NCBI RefSeq assembly: GCF_037126465.1
Contig: NC_088209.1
Location: 8,077,947 to 8,141,946, forward strand
From: Ornithodoros turicata
Lineage: Eukaryota; Arthropoda; Arachnida; Ixodida; Argasidae
Length of the DNA stretch: 64,000 nt
Reading direction: 5' to 3'
The notes beneath the pieces are model-generated. The model made no database searches, was not told the origin of the DNA, and saw only the letters and a list, made by a program, of their open reading frames with translations. Position 1 is the stretch's first letter; each line of letters begins with the position of its first letter. Shown one piece after another: positions 43,277-57,091 of this stretch. The position numbers and the translations under genes are program-made.

Positions 43277-43676
43277 GTACATTTAAAAGCGATAAAACCC
43301 CGGTGCAGGGGACACAAAGAGACAACACAGACGAAGCACTGACTGACAAACAACTTTAATGGCAGGGACACATCTTAAATACACCAACTGCACACCCGAC
43401 CCCCTAGTGGCAGCCAAGGCCGTCATGCTGTAATCACAAATTATCACAAAGTTATCAAAAAGATATCCTGGTGCCTTGTTTGCGTGATATCTTTTTGATA
43501 ACGTTGTGATAATTTGTGATTACAGCATGACGGCCTTGGCTGCCACTAGGGGGTCGGGTGTGCAGTTGGTGTATTTAAGATGTGTCCCTGCCATTAAAGT
43601 TGTTTGTCAGTCAGTGCTTCGTCTGTGTTGTCTCTTTGTGTCCCCTGCACCGGGGTTTTATCGCTTTTAAATGTAC
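43277..43676. repeat. Near-perfect 400-bp palindrome (191-bp arms)
   Basis: Arms 43277-43467 and 43486-43676 are equal in length. By eye they differ at a single position, GTTATC/GATAAC context at 43451, with an 18-base loop CTGGTGCCTTGTTTGCGT. Each arm contains a TATTTAAG..CATTAAAG stretch that could be a promoter-like or LTR-like piece. The near identity means a very recent event, active conversion between arms, or an assembly artefact. Confidence 0.92.
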
Positions 43677-45315
43677 AATGTCAGCCTGGGGTCTCCGCTA
43701 TCATTTTATGGGCCACCCATATGATTCGGTGAGAAACCCCCAGTTGCCACAGGTAATCATTCCAGGACTTCCTTGTTGAGGTTCCTTGGTGTGGAATTTT
43801 CAGAAAGGCCATGGTAGCTCACAGCAACATTCCAGTCATATATAATGTAGAATATATATATATATACATATATACTATCCTGTGCCAACCAGTACGTACC
43901 CTTCCAGGATATTGCTCGTTGTACTCGGTCCATGTGCCTGAAAGTAGCCCCCTCGAAAACTTCGGACAGATATATTCAGATACAGCCTTTGTTATTGGTT
44001 AGCAGTGATGGAACGCTAAAAATTGTGAAAAGTGTAGTGCAGTACGTCAAAGTATGTAGAAGTTAAGTCAATCTTTGTTGCCAGTCTTAATTTAGTGCGG
44101 CACAATTGCTCCATTCCATGTGAGGGGACTTTGTGCTGTTACGTCTATTCTCCGAGCACTCTGCATTCCAGAGGCTACGAAAAAAAATTTTTGTCAACTA
44201 AATGACTCGGTGAATGAATAGCTGTACTACAATTAAACTAAACTGAATTTTGCGCAGCACGTTCTGCAGACTTCCGTAATACATTTTAAGAAGTGACACT
44301 AAGTACGGTCACCAGAGAGTTGATTTGACAGCGTACTCCACACCTGGAAGGCAGCAAAGGCGCGTGCAGCGATCAAGAAATGAGATGTAGTGGCTGTAAC
44401 GCAACAATGCGAAACCTTCTTTCAGACATAACAACACAGTGTTGGGTGAACTTATTAATGTACATAGTACCGAAAAAGAAGTACACTTATCACAAAAAGC
44501 CGAGTGTATAAAAAGCACCTCCTTAGAGTGACGTAGCACGCCGCAGTGTCAACAGTAACCTACTCTTTGTATACTGTACAACACATAAGTGATGTTAAAA
44601 GGGGTCTTCTGTCTTCACAGTTATTTAACGTGCAAACGGTGTTTGGAATATATTATATATACATATATATATATATATAGAGAGAGAGGATGATGTATAT
44701 AAGGTGACAGACACTGTATGTACTTAAGTAGTATGAACTTTGCAAAGTTTAATACATTGTGCTCCTGAAAGCCAAGCTTTCAGGCTGACAGTGCTGAGCA
44801 TTACTGATGTAGCTAACAAAATGCTAGATCTCATTTGACTGATTGCTTGTGTAGCAGTGTTAAACGCGCGGTTGTGGGAACACGCCAGTGCGCGTGCAGG
44901 GAAATTTTGAATCTCTCGGGTTGCCATGCTAAGCCCAAGGCACTCTGAAAGCTGTCAGAAGTTGGAGTGCAGCATTGCTCTCCTATAAATGCGGGTGGTC
45001 TGCGCTAGAAAAAATTTTAAGTGCAGCACAGGTCAAGGAAATGCGAGCAACACAATGGAGAATGAATCTTTCCGTATCTTCATTGTGTTGTTCCCAGTCA
45101 TAGTGGCTGTCTTGGAGAATGAAATCATAGGCATGTGTTGGCATTCTTATCCAGCACATTAGTTGTAATCAGAATGAAGGCAGTCAAATAGTCTCCAGGT
45201 TCAACATATTCGTAGCCAGCCTGCAGTAACCGCGTATTCGCGCGAGCGACATTCCCCGAGAAGCGGAATATGCGAAAAGCGTCGTAGCTTTCTGCTGTCA
45301 CGTACACTGCTAACC
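43677..45315. other. No gene recognised; AT microsatellites
   Basis: (AT)n tracts at about 43852-43876 and 44648-44690 (the second running into (GA)4). No supported coding region. Confidence 0.45.
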
Positions 45316-46299
45316 GTGGGGAATATCCTGCTATACAGACACGAGATATTCCGTAGTAGACAACAGGAAAACACGGTGCTGGTGTCGTCTGCTAAGTGTC
45401 GTCTGTTGCGCCCAACATCGTGTCCACGCACACTGCTAACCGTGGGGAATATCCCGCTATACAGCCACGAGATATTCCGTGGCAGACGACAGGAAAACAT
45501 GCAGGCGGTGTCGTCTGCTAAGTGTCGTCTGTTATGCTCAACATCGTGCCCACGTACACTGCAAACCATGGGGAATATACCACTATACAGCCACGAGATA
45601 TTCCGTAGCAGACGACAGGAAAACATGCAGGCGGTGTCGTCTGCTAAGTGTCGTCTGTTATGCTCAACATTGTGCCCACGTACACTGCAAACCATGGGGA
45701 ATATACCGCTATACAGCCACGAGATATTCCGTGGCAGACGACAGGAAAACACGCAGGCGGTGTCGTCTGCTAAGTGTCGTCTGTTATGCTCAACATCGTG
45801 CCCACGTACACTGCAAACCATGGGGAATATACCGCTATACAGCCACGAGATATTCCGTGGCAGACGACAGGAAAACATGCAGGCGGTGTCGTCTGCTAAG
45901 TGTCGTCTGTTATGCTCAACATCGTGCCCACGTACACTGCAAACCATGGGGAATATACCGCTGTACAGCCACGAGATATTCCGTGGCAGACGACAGGAAA
46001 ACATGCAGGCGGTGTCGTCTGCTAAGTGTCGTCTGTTATGCTCAACATCGTGCCCACGTACACTGCAAACCATGGGGAATATACCGCTATACAGCCACGA
46101 GATATTCCGTGGCAGACGACAGGAAAACATGCAGGCGGTGTCGTCTGCTAAGTGTCGTCTGTTATGCTCAACATCGTGCCCACGTACACTGCAAACCATG
46201 GGGAATATACCGCTATACAGCCACGAGATATTCCGTAGCAGACGACAGGAAAACACGCAGACGGTGTCGTCTGCTAAATGCGCAGTACGTCACTCTTGA
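45316..46299. repeat. 126-bp minisatellite, 8 copies
   Basis: The unit begins ATGGGGAATAT(A/C)CCGCTATA and recurs at 45316, 45442, 45568, 45694, 45820, 45946, 46072 and 46198, a period of 126 bp (42 codons). Because the period is divisible by three and the unit has no stop in several frames, long open frames exist on both strands (351 aa on -, 327 and 314 aa on +). Variation is low in the inner copies and higher in the first. A one-copy relative is at 10285-10512. The same right flank (CTAGAATATTCCGTGAGGAT) follows to 46424. Confidence 0.93.
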
Positions 46300-46424
46300 T
46301 ATTCAGCACCGTGTGACTGCTCAACATAACACCAGACGGAACTTCCGCTCTGCGAGCAGTGTTTTCGCTTTTTCTTCCACTAGAATATTCCGTGAGGATG
46401 TCGCACGTGTGAATACATGGTAAG

Positions 46425-48635
46425 TGAAAGAAAAACTATCGAAAAAAACTATCGATGTATTCCGCATTGTTCGAAGCTGTTCCACAAACCACTAAAAATC
46501 TTCTCCGTGAACGACTAATGTGAAGTGCGTCAAGGGGGCAGCATTAAAATAAAAATTTAGGGAGAAGTCTGGAAAATATCTTCTCCTCCATAAAGCCGCG
46601 GTGGTTAACTGAAGAATTCCTGCACGTGTCGTCTGCATTAGCGGCGTGACACTGCTACACAGCTCATAAATTAGGATAGTAAAATCTAGTGGTATTACGC
46701 AGTTTGGCCTGATGTCAAGCGAGGAATGACATGCCATTATGCAACTATAGTAACACATTCACTCGCATAATTAATGCACCCTTTCCGTACCATTTTTGGG
46801 GGGGATAAAAAGGGGCATTAATTACGAGAGCAAATAGTAGTGCGTTTCCAGTGGTCCTGGACCTCATAAATCCTCAATACTGTTTTAAGAACACTACTAC
46901 TTACCTAGCTGTCTCTTTGTGATATGGAGGCGTTTTGCGAGGGTGGCAAAAAAGTTATAATTTCTAAGCACGAAGCCCTGTTTGAAGTGAACTCAATGCT
47001 GTACTTTTTCTCAGAGTGCTGGAATCTGCAATGAGGAGCATATCAGTCTTATCACAATCGTTGAGCATGAGCTCCAGAGAAGTGGTGCAACAGGGGCGTA
47101 CACATCTTACTCCCTTCCGGGTGGGGATGCTTCCCTTTAGAAAGTTTTTTTAAAAAAATAAAAATAAAAACATTCCCACTTATTTGCGATATTTGGGCAT
47201 GTTCGTTAATCGGGCGAAAAAAAAAGAAGAAAAATACAGTATCGCTTATCTGCTGATTTGATCCCGCAGCCAGCCCCATTCACTGTGCGAGGGGGTTTGC
47301 TTTGCCATCCTGTCGCACCACTGTTTCTGGCAGCATGAAATCTAGTCACGTAACATGTGGAACTTGAGTCATATTATGTGATGTCCTCGTATGTGAATAC
47401 TGTGTATAAATGGAATAAAATCTATTTATCTCAGCATTGGATGTTGAATTTGATTGTTAAGAATGCTCAAAATGAAAATGCTTGGAAAATATCGTCACTG
47501 TGCAGGAAGAAAAAAAAAAATATATATATATATAAACTGTTGTTAATTAATGCAAGGTAGCTTGTGGAAAGCTTTATCTCCAGATCCTACTGTGGTTCAC
47601 AGCGTAACCAGCTTCGATATGTTCTTGGGAAGGGCAAGTCCTTTTTTGTTGTTGTTTCTGATGCTGTTACTGCTTTCATTTTCCTACTAAGAGTTCACTG
47701 GGTGTACAATGCACAAGGAATTTTGCTTCTGTGATATCGTACATCTTCCACCAACCTTTCATGAGCACGACCGAGTCAAGACGTCTGGGTCGACAGAAAC
47801 AGTTCTAACTGCGTATCACCAGCATATCACCAAGTAATCAGTCAGCTCAGGACGCTTTGCTGTGTTCCCAGCACGACACTGACGAAATTGCTAAAAACGT
47901 GGACACCACCTCTTTAAACTGCACCATGCCTAGTATATGTACACTTTTCAGACAGCTGCAACACAACAAAGCGGTCCCTGTCGACCTTTCCTTCTAGTTT
48001 TTTCGTTATCAATAAATAGATACCCTGCTCACCACGCACACATAAAAAAATTAAAAATTCACTATAATGTGTTTCACTGCCGTCAGCCATGTAAGAGCCT
48101 TCATAATGCCTCACGTGCAAGTGCCTTCATCATTTGTGCACGTCTCGCGTGCATCATTTGACCTCGTTTCTGAATGCACTCGTACTGACCTCACACCCCT
48201 CAGGCCCCACTGGTGACTTCACTCACACAGACCTGGCACCCCTCAGACCTCATGACTGCACTTCTCTCACAGGAGGTCTCATGAGGGGCAAAACCTCATG
48301 AGGTTAAGACCCTCATGGGTGAGGGCTTGCGTTTGTGAGGGCCGTGGGGGTGAGGACGAGCGAGGCCATGTTTCCGTGAGGGTGAGTGCGAGTGAGGGCA
48401 TGTGCTCGTGATCATTATTTGAGGCGTAATTCGTCACGTGACAAAGAAACAAGGTTGATGGGAGGTACACTGTGCTTGTTACACCCCAACTACGATATAT
48501 GCAGCCATTTTTTTGCCGATCGTTCCAAAGTATCCTTTGAAAAGAGAAGTCAACGTAGTAAAGATAAGTCTTTGGTAGTTCAGACAACAAATGTCGAATG
48601 AACTCTGCCGCGTAAACTACGTCAGTCGATAGACT
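46425..48635. other. No gene recognised; one CTCATGAGG-rich repeat
   Basis: 46425-48165 shows nothing beyond A/T runs (47510-47535). 48166-48415 is rich in CCTCA on the left and GTGAGGGC on the right with CTCATGAGG near the centre (48275-48296), an inverted-repeat arrangement that is probably an old transposon. Confidence 0.45.
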
Positions 48636-48881
48636 CATGTTCAAGTTAAGAAGGAAAAGAAATCTAGTCCGTCATCTACATACATCTTTGGAGATAAGGA
48701 GGCAAAATAGCGTACCAGGAGAAATACCGCAGTGCCACCACAGGGGAGGGTTTGCGTAGTGCCGTGCGGCCAGTCTCTTAACAGCCAATTCGGCACCAGA
48801 GCGCGCGTGATGAATTACACCATCTGGCGGAGGAAAGGGAGTGACGTCTCTGTGATGATTCATCCATTCGGTGGCATAGTA

Positions 48882-49674
48882 CCGTATTTTCACGCGTATT
48901 AGCCGCACCGCAGATAAGCCGCAGGACTCGTTTTTAGATACATTTTGAAAATGTTTTTGCAGATAAGCCGCACTCGTAGATAAGCCGCGGGTAATACGAC
49001 GCGACTGCTTTGTGCGCTAAACCAGTGATGCACATACAAAATCAACAGAGACGCTTAACGCTCGTCAGCGCCGTGCTCCCTGCCAGCTGCCCTGTTCCCG
49101 TACTTGTCCGCGAAGTCGACGACTTTTAGTTTGAAGCCGCTGTCGTGGCTGTGCCTCAGCGTTGGAGCCATGCCTCACCTCTAACTGCCGTGCCCATGTC
49201 CACGAATGCTGCTGCTCTCGTCAAATGAGAACTGACGCTTAGCTGACCACGTTTTATCCCGATGACAGGTGTATTGAACCCTTCCTGTGGGTCTGCCGAC
49301 AAAGGAGACCGTGGGGAAGGCCATAAACCCTGTCCACATTCCGGTGTCGGCATGATGTATAACAAAGGAGGTCAGTTCTAGCGTTCTACTAAGATCGGAT
49401 TGTGCCCTTGTTGCGTGTTTTTCGTGGATTGGACGGGTTAGTCCACTCGAATGTGGACTGGACCCGCCCCTGTTCGGTATTGTTCGTGCACTGGCAGGGC
49501 GGTCCTGTTCCGAAAAACATGAGGCACTGTCGGCCCTTTCGTTTAAGCCGGGGTATGGGGAAAGTACCAGGGAAAAATAGTCACCAGATAAGCCGCACCG
49601 ACGGATAAGCCGCAGAGCGTCCGCGAAAAAAATAAATCGCGCATAAGCCGCGGCTAATACGCGTGAAAATACGG
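48882..49674. mobile_element. pogo/Tigger-like element with transposase remnant
   Basis: Left border TACCGTATTTTCACGCGTAT and right border ATACGCGTGAAAATACGGTA are perfect inverted repeats with TA on both sides. AGATAAGCCGCA words repeat near both ends, as expected of subterminal binding sites. It is 793 bp long and carries part of a pogo-like transposase gene on the - strand, which places it in the Tc1/mariner superfamily. Confidence 0.82.
49055..49171 (-). pseudogene. N-terminal fragment of a pogo/Tigger-type transposase
   Basis: The frame from the ATG at 49171 reads MAPTLRHSHDSGFKLKVVDF, then ADKYGNRAAGREHGADER and a stop. The FKLKVV..A...GNRAA..EHG pattern is the start of the helix-turn-helix DNA-binding region of pogo-like transposases and their domesticated relatives. 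The expected VRxWR continuation and the catalytic DDE domain are missing, so the fragment is non-functional. Confidence 0.7.
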
Positions 49675-49735
49675 TAATACTATTTTGAGCGCCGATAGAC
49701 TGGATTTCTTTTCTTCCTCAAGTTGAACACGACTA

Positions 49736-50902
49736 TAGTACCCCTGTCGTACGGGCAGTCTTAACCGCTGTTACGCTTAACTGCAGTTACAAGACCAAAC
49801 CACGGTTATCGTGAACCACAGTTTGTTGTTGCCACACGGCAGCTTGTGACTGTTTTGGCAGTGACCATGTGACGGTGACACAAGCGCCATGTATATTTTG
49901 GTTGTGCAGTATATAATGAAAACAAAAGGGCATAACAGGGGGTTATTAGGGGGGGGTTCTGGATAAATCACTGTGATTGAGCAGCTCGGATATTGTGTAA
50001 AGGTTACGTTTGCTCTTACAGTTTGAATCCTCAGCTTTCAAATGACATTAAAATAGTGTCGGAAGAGTTATTTTGTGTACCTCATTTGCTTCGAAAACTT
50101 TATGTGCTAGCAACTTATTCACAAGCCTACCTAGGCCTTTTGTCGTCATCATTCAAACTGTTCATCACTGTTCTCTTGGGACATGAAGCCACAAATTATA
50201 GATTCAATCAATTCATCAATGAGGTGAGAAATGGAACTGTAGCACATTAATTACTGAACTGCTGCGCTACAAATTTTGTGCTCTCAATGCTGAATCGATC
50301 TGGGGCCACTAGCACAAATGCTGAAGAAATTCCTCAACGATGCTGTAAGTAGTTTTGCCGGTGCTTTACAAACAAGCACCACTGAAAGTAGCTAGTGTCC
50401 TCAATGCTCACCATCAGTGAGGATATTTCCTCAACATTTGTGCAGGTTACAGTCACTAAATGGGCTTCGCTTCAGACTAGCGACATTTAGGTTCCAAGGG
50501 CAAACAGGAATTCTGTGTTGCTAACTCTGAAGTGACCCTAGTGCAAGTAGACAGAGTCTCAATAAGGACGCATTCATCATTTTCAGTGTTGGTTAAGTTA
50601 TGGAGAAGCAAATCAGAACAGCAACGACCCTGTTTGTTGTCATTTGTGTCACGAAATAAACTGTAAAACAAACGAACCAAAAAAAAATTGTGTGGCACCA
50701 CTGTAATTCCGTTAAAAGGCCATACACTCAACGGTGAAGTAATTGGGACACACGGGAACTGCACAAGCACAGTCATCTCCGCTAAAATGCATCACTCTCA
50801 CAGTTACGAACGCATCTCCCGCAATGCACATGTTCACGGACGTGACGCGGAATTAATTCTCGGCGACTTCTGGCTGTTCTTTTAAAATAACGGCTCTCCC
50901 GT
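49736..50902. other. Region downstream of MED31, no other gene
   Basis: No coding region is recognised. The part next to 50903 should include the MED31 3' untranslated region, but I could not place a poly(A) signal with confidence. Confidence 0.4.
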
Positions 50903-51295
50903 CTACTTCTGTGAAAGCGGCGTCGTTGAAGCCGCAGCGGTATCTTGCTGCGGAGGCTGCAGGAGTCGCATTCGCTTTCTGGTGTAATGCTGCCAATGTA
51001 GCAACTGCTGATCTTCGATGAACTTGGCGCACTGAGCGTTCGTGATCTCTCGTCTGAAGTGTTCATACTGCAGCAGTTCCAGAAAGTACAAGCACATTGG
51101 ATACTTTAGGAACCTGGCGTAGTCCGGTTTTTTCCAGTACTGTAAGTAGTTCAAGTAGTTGACAAAGGCCTTGTCTTTCAGGTAGCCCCGCTGAGCGAGA
51201 AAGTTTAAATATTCCGGATTTGCTAAACACTGTACAAACTCCAATTCGATCTGAAAGCGTAACTTTTGTTGCTCTTCCGTTTCTTTGACGTTCAT
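50903..51295 (-). CDS. MED31: Mediator complex subunit 31 (MED31/SOH1), 130 aa
   Basis: MED31 is a small, highly conserved subunit of the middle module of Mediator, which links transcription factors to RNA polymerase II in the nucleus. The frame has the family core in order: LRFQIELEFVQCLANPEYLN, FLAQRGYLKDKAFVNYL, YWKKPDYARFLKYP, LELLQYEHFRREITNAQCAK and LHWQHYTRKRMRL. Human MED31 is 131 aa. The N- and C-termini are variable as usual. There is no intron, no frameshift and no adjacent poly(A) tract, so nothing marks it as a dead retrocopy, although the human gene has introns. CCAGAGTTTTGCAG just before the ATG could be an acceptor for a 5' untranslated intron. Confidence 0.95.
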   Translation of the reverse strand: MNVKETEEQQKLRFQIELEFVQCLANPEYLNFLAQRGYLKDKAFVNYLNYLQYWKKPDYARFLKYPMCLYFLELLQYEHFRREITNAQCAKFIEDQQLLHWQHYTRKRMRLLQPPQQDTAAASTTPLSQK

Positions 51296-52408
<1,113 letters not shown>

Positions 52409-52734
52409 TGAGCGCTGACATTATACATTACGATTTCCGAGGCCCGTGCGGGCGGGTGTCGCCTTCCACAAAAGATTGCTACCGAGAAATAGTTGCGCTA
52501 TCGGAGCACGCACGAGTTTTACGATCTGTGTCGGTGCGACCAAGGACGTATAGGAGCAGAACAGAGGCAACTTGACAATCCCCATCGCATGCAACCCGCG
52601 CTCTGCAGTGTAGCTCGGTTTCGTCTGTCACGTAGGTGAGGAGACAATGCTACGTTGTCACAAGCGAAACAGAATGCCCAAACAGGAGCACGCTATGCGC
52701 ACTTACGTGCCGTGATTATACGTTGCCTTTAACG

Positions 52735-53581
52735 CAGGGATGGGCAGTAATACGCATATTTTGTATTATAATACTAATATATAATACTTCCTAGAAATCG
52801 GTATTATGATACAGATACAAATACATTTCAGAAATGAGTATTATAATACATAATACTAATACTTCTGTGTATTACACGAGTAATACTTGTAATACGCTTG
52901 TAATATACTCAACTTGGGAAGAAAAAAAGGAAAAAGAACAGAAGAATTACTTAGATATATGCCCATTACTTATCGAGACAATCATTCTCCAATGACGTTT
53001 TGTTCACGTTAACATTTTTGCACATGGCCTGATCTTTCCGAATAAGATCAGATAGCGCTGATCAATTCGATCGCAGTGAACAACTTGCTCTCACTGTGTC
53101 AGAGCCCTGATTTCATCCACACTGGACGATAAAATGTGGGCCGTTCAAAAACCTGTGACTGCCCATAGTGCAACCACGTACAGGGGTGACTTGTACTGGT
53201 ATGACTCATCCTTACGAATTCTGCAGTAGAAGGAATGCGAGGAAACCTCCAGTAACCTCTGGCCCCAAAGTCACTCGCTTTGGGATAATTTGGGGCAGGG
53301 GAACACTGTAATAGGAGCCTTGTTCGTGTTCAAATGTTTGTGGGACCCGAAAAATTAGTGATAAAGTGCACGGGTGACACTTTGCAGGTCGAACTTACGA
53401 CCTCTGGGAAAGTATTACACCTTCAAAAGTATTATAATACATGTAATACCTCGTTTTGTGTATTATAATACAGATACAAATACATTTCAAAAATGAGTAT
53501 TATAATACATAATACAAATACTCAAAAGTATTACAATAATAGTATTATAATACAAAGTATTACTATTACTGCCCATCCCTG
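52735..53581. mobile_element. hAT-type MITE with TATTATAATA words
   Basis: Ends CAGGGATGGGCAGTAATAC and ATTACTGCCCATCCCTG; perfect 8-bp duplication CTTTAACG at 52727-52734 and 53582-53589. Both arms carry dense GTATTATAATAC words. No transposase frame. If the FAM102 gene continues downstream it lies in the first intron. Confidence 0.88.
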
Positions 53582-53589
53582 CTTTAACG

Positions 53590-56500
53590 GCATCGAGCTC
53601 CACGTTTCGGGGCGTTATGTGGCGCCTGCCACGAAATGTGCTTGTAGGTCCCGCATCAGCGACAAAACTTTTTAAACGACATGCTTCGATTTAATTTCCT
53701 TAGCGTATCTACTTTCGGGGACTGAACTAGAAAATTTTTGGTGGAGGGTTTGTAAAATTTTGTTCGTCCATGATTGTTTTAAGTCATGTAGCCATCTAAC
53801 ATATTTAGCACAATGATACGGATACCAGTTGTTCATAGACGAGAAGCTCATTCATGTCGTACCAGACAGCCGTTTTCAAGGAGCCCATGCGTTACAGGAT
53901 AATGTGAAGCACCATCTGGTTGTTTTTTGCGTGACGTAACCGCTTTTGTTATACTCGCCTCAAAAATGAGTTCTATGCAGATGTTACGGCAGCTGCAGCT
54001 CCTTACAGATGTACTGACCAGTGCCGTCTGTTGCCTTAAGGTTACTGCAGCAGTTGTGGACATTCCGTGGTGTAATACGTAGTTCTAGAATGGTGCGAAG
54101 TCTGCCTTGGAACTTGAATGTAGTGCAAAGGTTTTCTCAGGGAAACATTGCAAGAGGCCTTTATTTTTCCAAGAAATAACTTTCTTTGTAAAGGTTGACA
54201 CTTGGTCATTTTGGAAATTTGAAAAAAAAAAAAAAAAATACGGGGACAGAAACATAAATACACTTGTAGTTCCTCCTTGTGTTTTGATTGCGTCAAAGAT
54301 TCAAGGCAAAGTTTTATTAGAGCACTTTTTTTTTTTTTTACTTTTATTGCAGCATTTCGCAGATTCCATTTTCTTGCTGGGTTGCAGAACCAAAGCTATT
54401 GTAAATTTTTAAGTCTGTGCATTTCGCAACTTGTTTTTCTTTTTTCCTTTTTGTGCTTCATGCTCTGTTTAGGAACTGTAGGAGATACAGTTGGCAAACG
54501 AAACTGAAACTTGGTCTCGTTAATCCACATTAAAATGCAAAATTCATTTTTTGAATTCCTTCAGGAGACATTGGACAATTTTATTTAGACCATATTTAGA
54601 CAGTATTTAGACAATACTGTAGGCCCTTCTGAGTCCCAGCAGGATTGGTAGGACGTAACAGGGTAAAGACATACAGGGTCACATTTGGGCAATGTATCCG
54701 GTTCCAGATGGCAACAGTTTTCAGAAGGCGAGAGTTCTTGTATTTATTCCTTTGAGCGTATATCGGTTTTAAACCGGAATAATTCCAATCTGGGCTCAGA
54801 TAACATTTGTGATGGGGACGGTTATTTCCCGTACCGGTAAAAAAAAAAAACGAATCTTCCTGCTAGCATCCAACATTTTTCTAACTTCTGCATGTCTTTG
54901 TGAGACATCGGAGTAGCAGGAGGTGCAGACTGTGGACAATGTCATATGGGAGAGATTGGTTGAGGATTGTGAAGACAGTGAAAACTCGCGACCTTGGCTG
55001 CAACTGTATTTAAATTTTTTTTTTTTCCGCTACAGACACCGTGGGGCGCTCAACGCACGTGTGCGACGCAGCCGAGAATGTTGCAACCCGATTGGTTGTC
55101 GCAGAACTTGCGGCTTTGAATTGGCCTTTCGTTCACGCTACATGATAGCAAGATTATTGTTGCTGTGTAAGAATACCCGAAAGCGCAATCCACTGCAGAT
55201 GGGGGAATGAGAGATTTATGAAGGCTGTTTGCATCCATCCTTTAATGTTACTTGCAATGTTTGCATTAACTTTCACGTCAGTCGCGCAGCGGTTCATGTG
55301 CGTACGGTTTCTTACCTTGTACGGTTATATAGTTGGACGGACGCCATTCCGTCAGTCGATGAACAAGTGTGATGTAATGAGATTCGTTGCGTGTCTTTTC
55401 GTTTGTACCAGCTCGGATCGCCGCGTGAAGATATGACAGTTTACCATTGAGACACCGGTGCTCTTCTGCCAGCGTGTGTACTCGCGCAGATGCGTCGAAT
55501 ATTACCTAAGATAAAAGCTGCTATCAAAGTGGAGAGGCCCACATTCGTGAAGATTATCTTGGTACTCGATATACCGAGCATTTTATCTTGTACAAGCAAG
55601 AATAGCGGAGGGCAAGGCCGGCTTGTGTTGCAACGGAGAGGCTCGTTTGCTTCTTGTGTTGTTTTATCTCGCGTGTTGTCATCTTCCGCACGAAAAAAAA
55701 AAAAGATAGAGAAAGAAAGAACGGGACACCTAGACCCGATACTGTGTCATGGTCGGCCTTGACTTTAGTGTGGTTTGTTGACGGGATTGTACGTACCTCG
55801 CATTCCCCCGTTTCGTAGCTCTATTATTCAGCGAAAGACTTAACTAATCCACCACTTTCTATGTGGTAGGTGCGGTATTACCGTGGTGCTAGCAAGCATC
55901 AATCAGTCAGTCACGCTTAATCTGGATGATGATGAGTGAGGTATTCCACGCACATTGTGACAGGAGATACTCTGTCACATTGCTTGAATGGGAATGGTGC
56001 TTTGAGGGCATTTGTGAACCGTGTTTGTTTGTTTGTTTGTTTCTTTCTTTCTTTCTTTGTTTGGTAAACGGTTTAGTAGAATACAGAGTCAGATATGGGA
56101 CTGTTAGGGTGGACCCTGTTATACTGACCCTGAAAAATGAAAAGAAAAAAAAAAAAAAACACTGCAGCATACTGTGCAGAGAGGACAAAGGTATTCGGTA
56201 TCACGGCTTTCATAAATGGGCACTTTGGGACACAGTGCAAAAATTACATCGCACACATTAATTGCATAGTAAACATGAGCTAGTTTACGGATATGACTAG
56301 TTGCAGAGGAAGTATTTTCGAGTCTTATCTTGAAATTGATGGAAGGAAGTGACACCCGTAATGTCCACTGGCAAATTATTCTGGACCATACAGCTGTAGA
56401 ATTTGAAAGAGAAAAAAAGCTAAATTAGTCCTCGGTGTAGAAATCTCAAGCATGCCCGTGTTACTTCTGAAAGTGTAATTCGTGTCGCGACGACTGGGTA

Positions 56501-57083
56501 AAAAATGCAGAATGTTCGACATTTGAACGAACGTTTGACCATGGACCGAACAATTTTGCCATAATTTAGAGATGGAGGGTCTAAAAGTCTACCTAAGGAC
56601 ACTGCAAGCATCATCCTGGAAGATTGATCAATGTGGACAATGGAGAAGGACGCGTTCCGAATTTTCCACCTCCCACAGTGACAGCATGTTAGTCCATTTT
56701 TCGCAGGCAATGATGCATGTAAGCATTGTTATCTTCTGTTGCGCGCAGCAGAAAAGAAAAATGTTTGTGCGAACGAGGCAGTGTGAAATGGCAATCAGTT
56801 TATTGCAATATGCCTGAATGGCCATCTGACAGTCTACAGCTGTTGTCTGCAATAAACCACTTCGACTGTAGGCATGTTGAAAGTACAGGCGGGTGCTGAC
56901 GTGTCCGGAGAAGCGTACGTCTAAATCCTTACCGTGGGAAATTGGCCACCTTTTTGAGGTTTTTATTTCTTTATGGTCCTCGCGCGTATGTCGCTAAAAT
57001 TTTGAGTACGCGTACCGGTAGTATGCCCACTAATGAGGTGAGCACTTGAGTCGTGAGCAGTGGTGAGCACTTGAGTCGTAACA
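53590..57083. other. Probable FAM102 intron or downstream DNA, no exon recognised
   Basis: Contains A-runs (54223-54238, 56144-56158), a (GTTT)n/(CTTT)n microsatellite at 56024-56060 and a T-run at 55015-55026. 55028-55130 is GC-richer and has GACAACCAATCG (a CCAAT box) on its - strand, but no gene start follows that I can support. I searched for the next FAM102 exon without success. Confidence 0.4.
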
Positions 57084-57091
57084 CCTGTCAT

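Larger units (their letters stand above)
48638..49735. mobile_element. Inverted-repeat element carrying a pogo-like MITE
   Basis: TTCAAGTTAAGAAGGAAAAG on the left pairs with TTCTTCCTCAAGTTGAACAC on the right. A further AGAAATCTAGTC / GACTGGATTTCT match extends the arms. The left arm also matches 22430-22580. The MITE at 48882-49674 fills most of the interior. Confidence 0.6.

Noticed and set aside
45201..46423. 314-351 aa frames on both strands of the 126-bp array
   Set aside because: Long frames on opposite strands of a minisatellite are expected when the period is divisible by three; no start context or similarity supports a gene.
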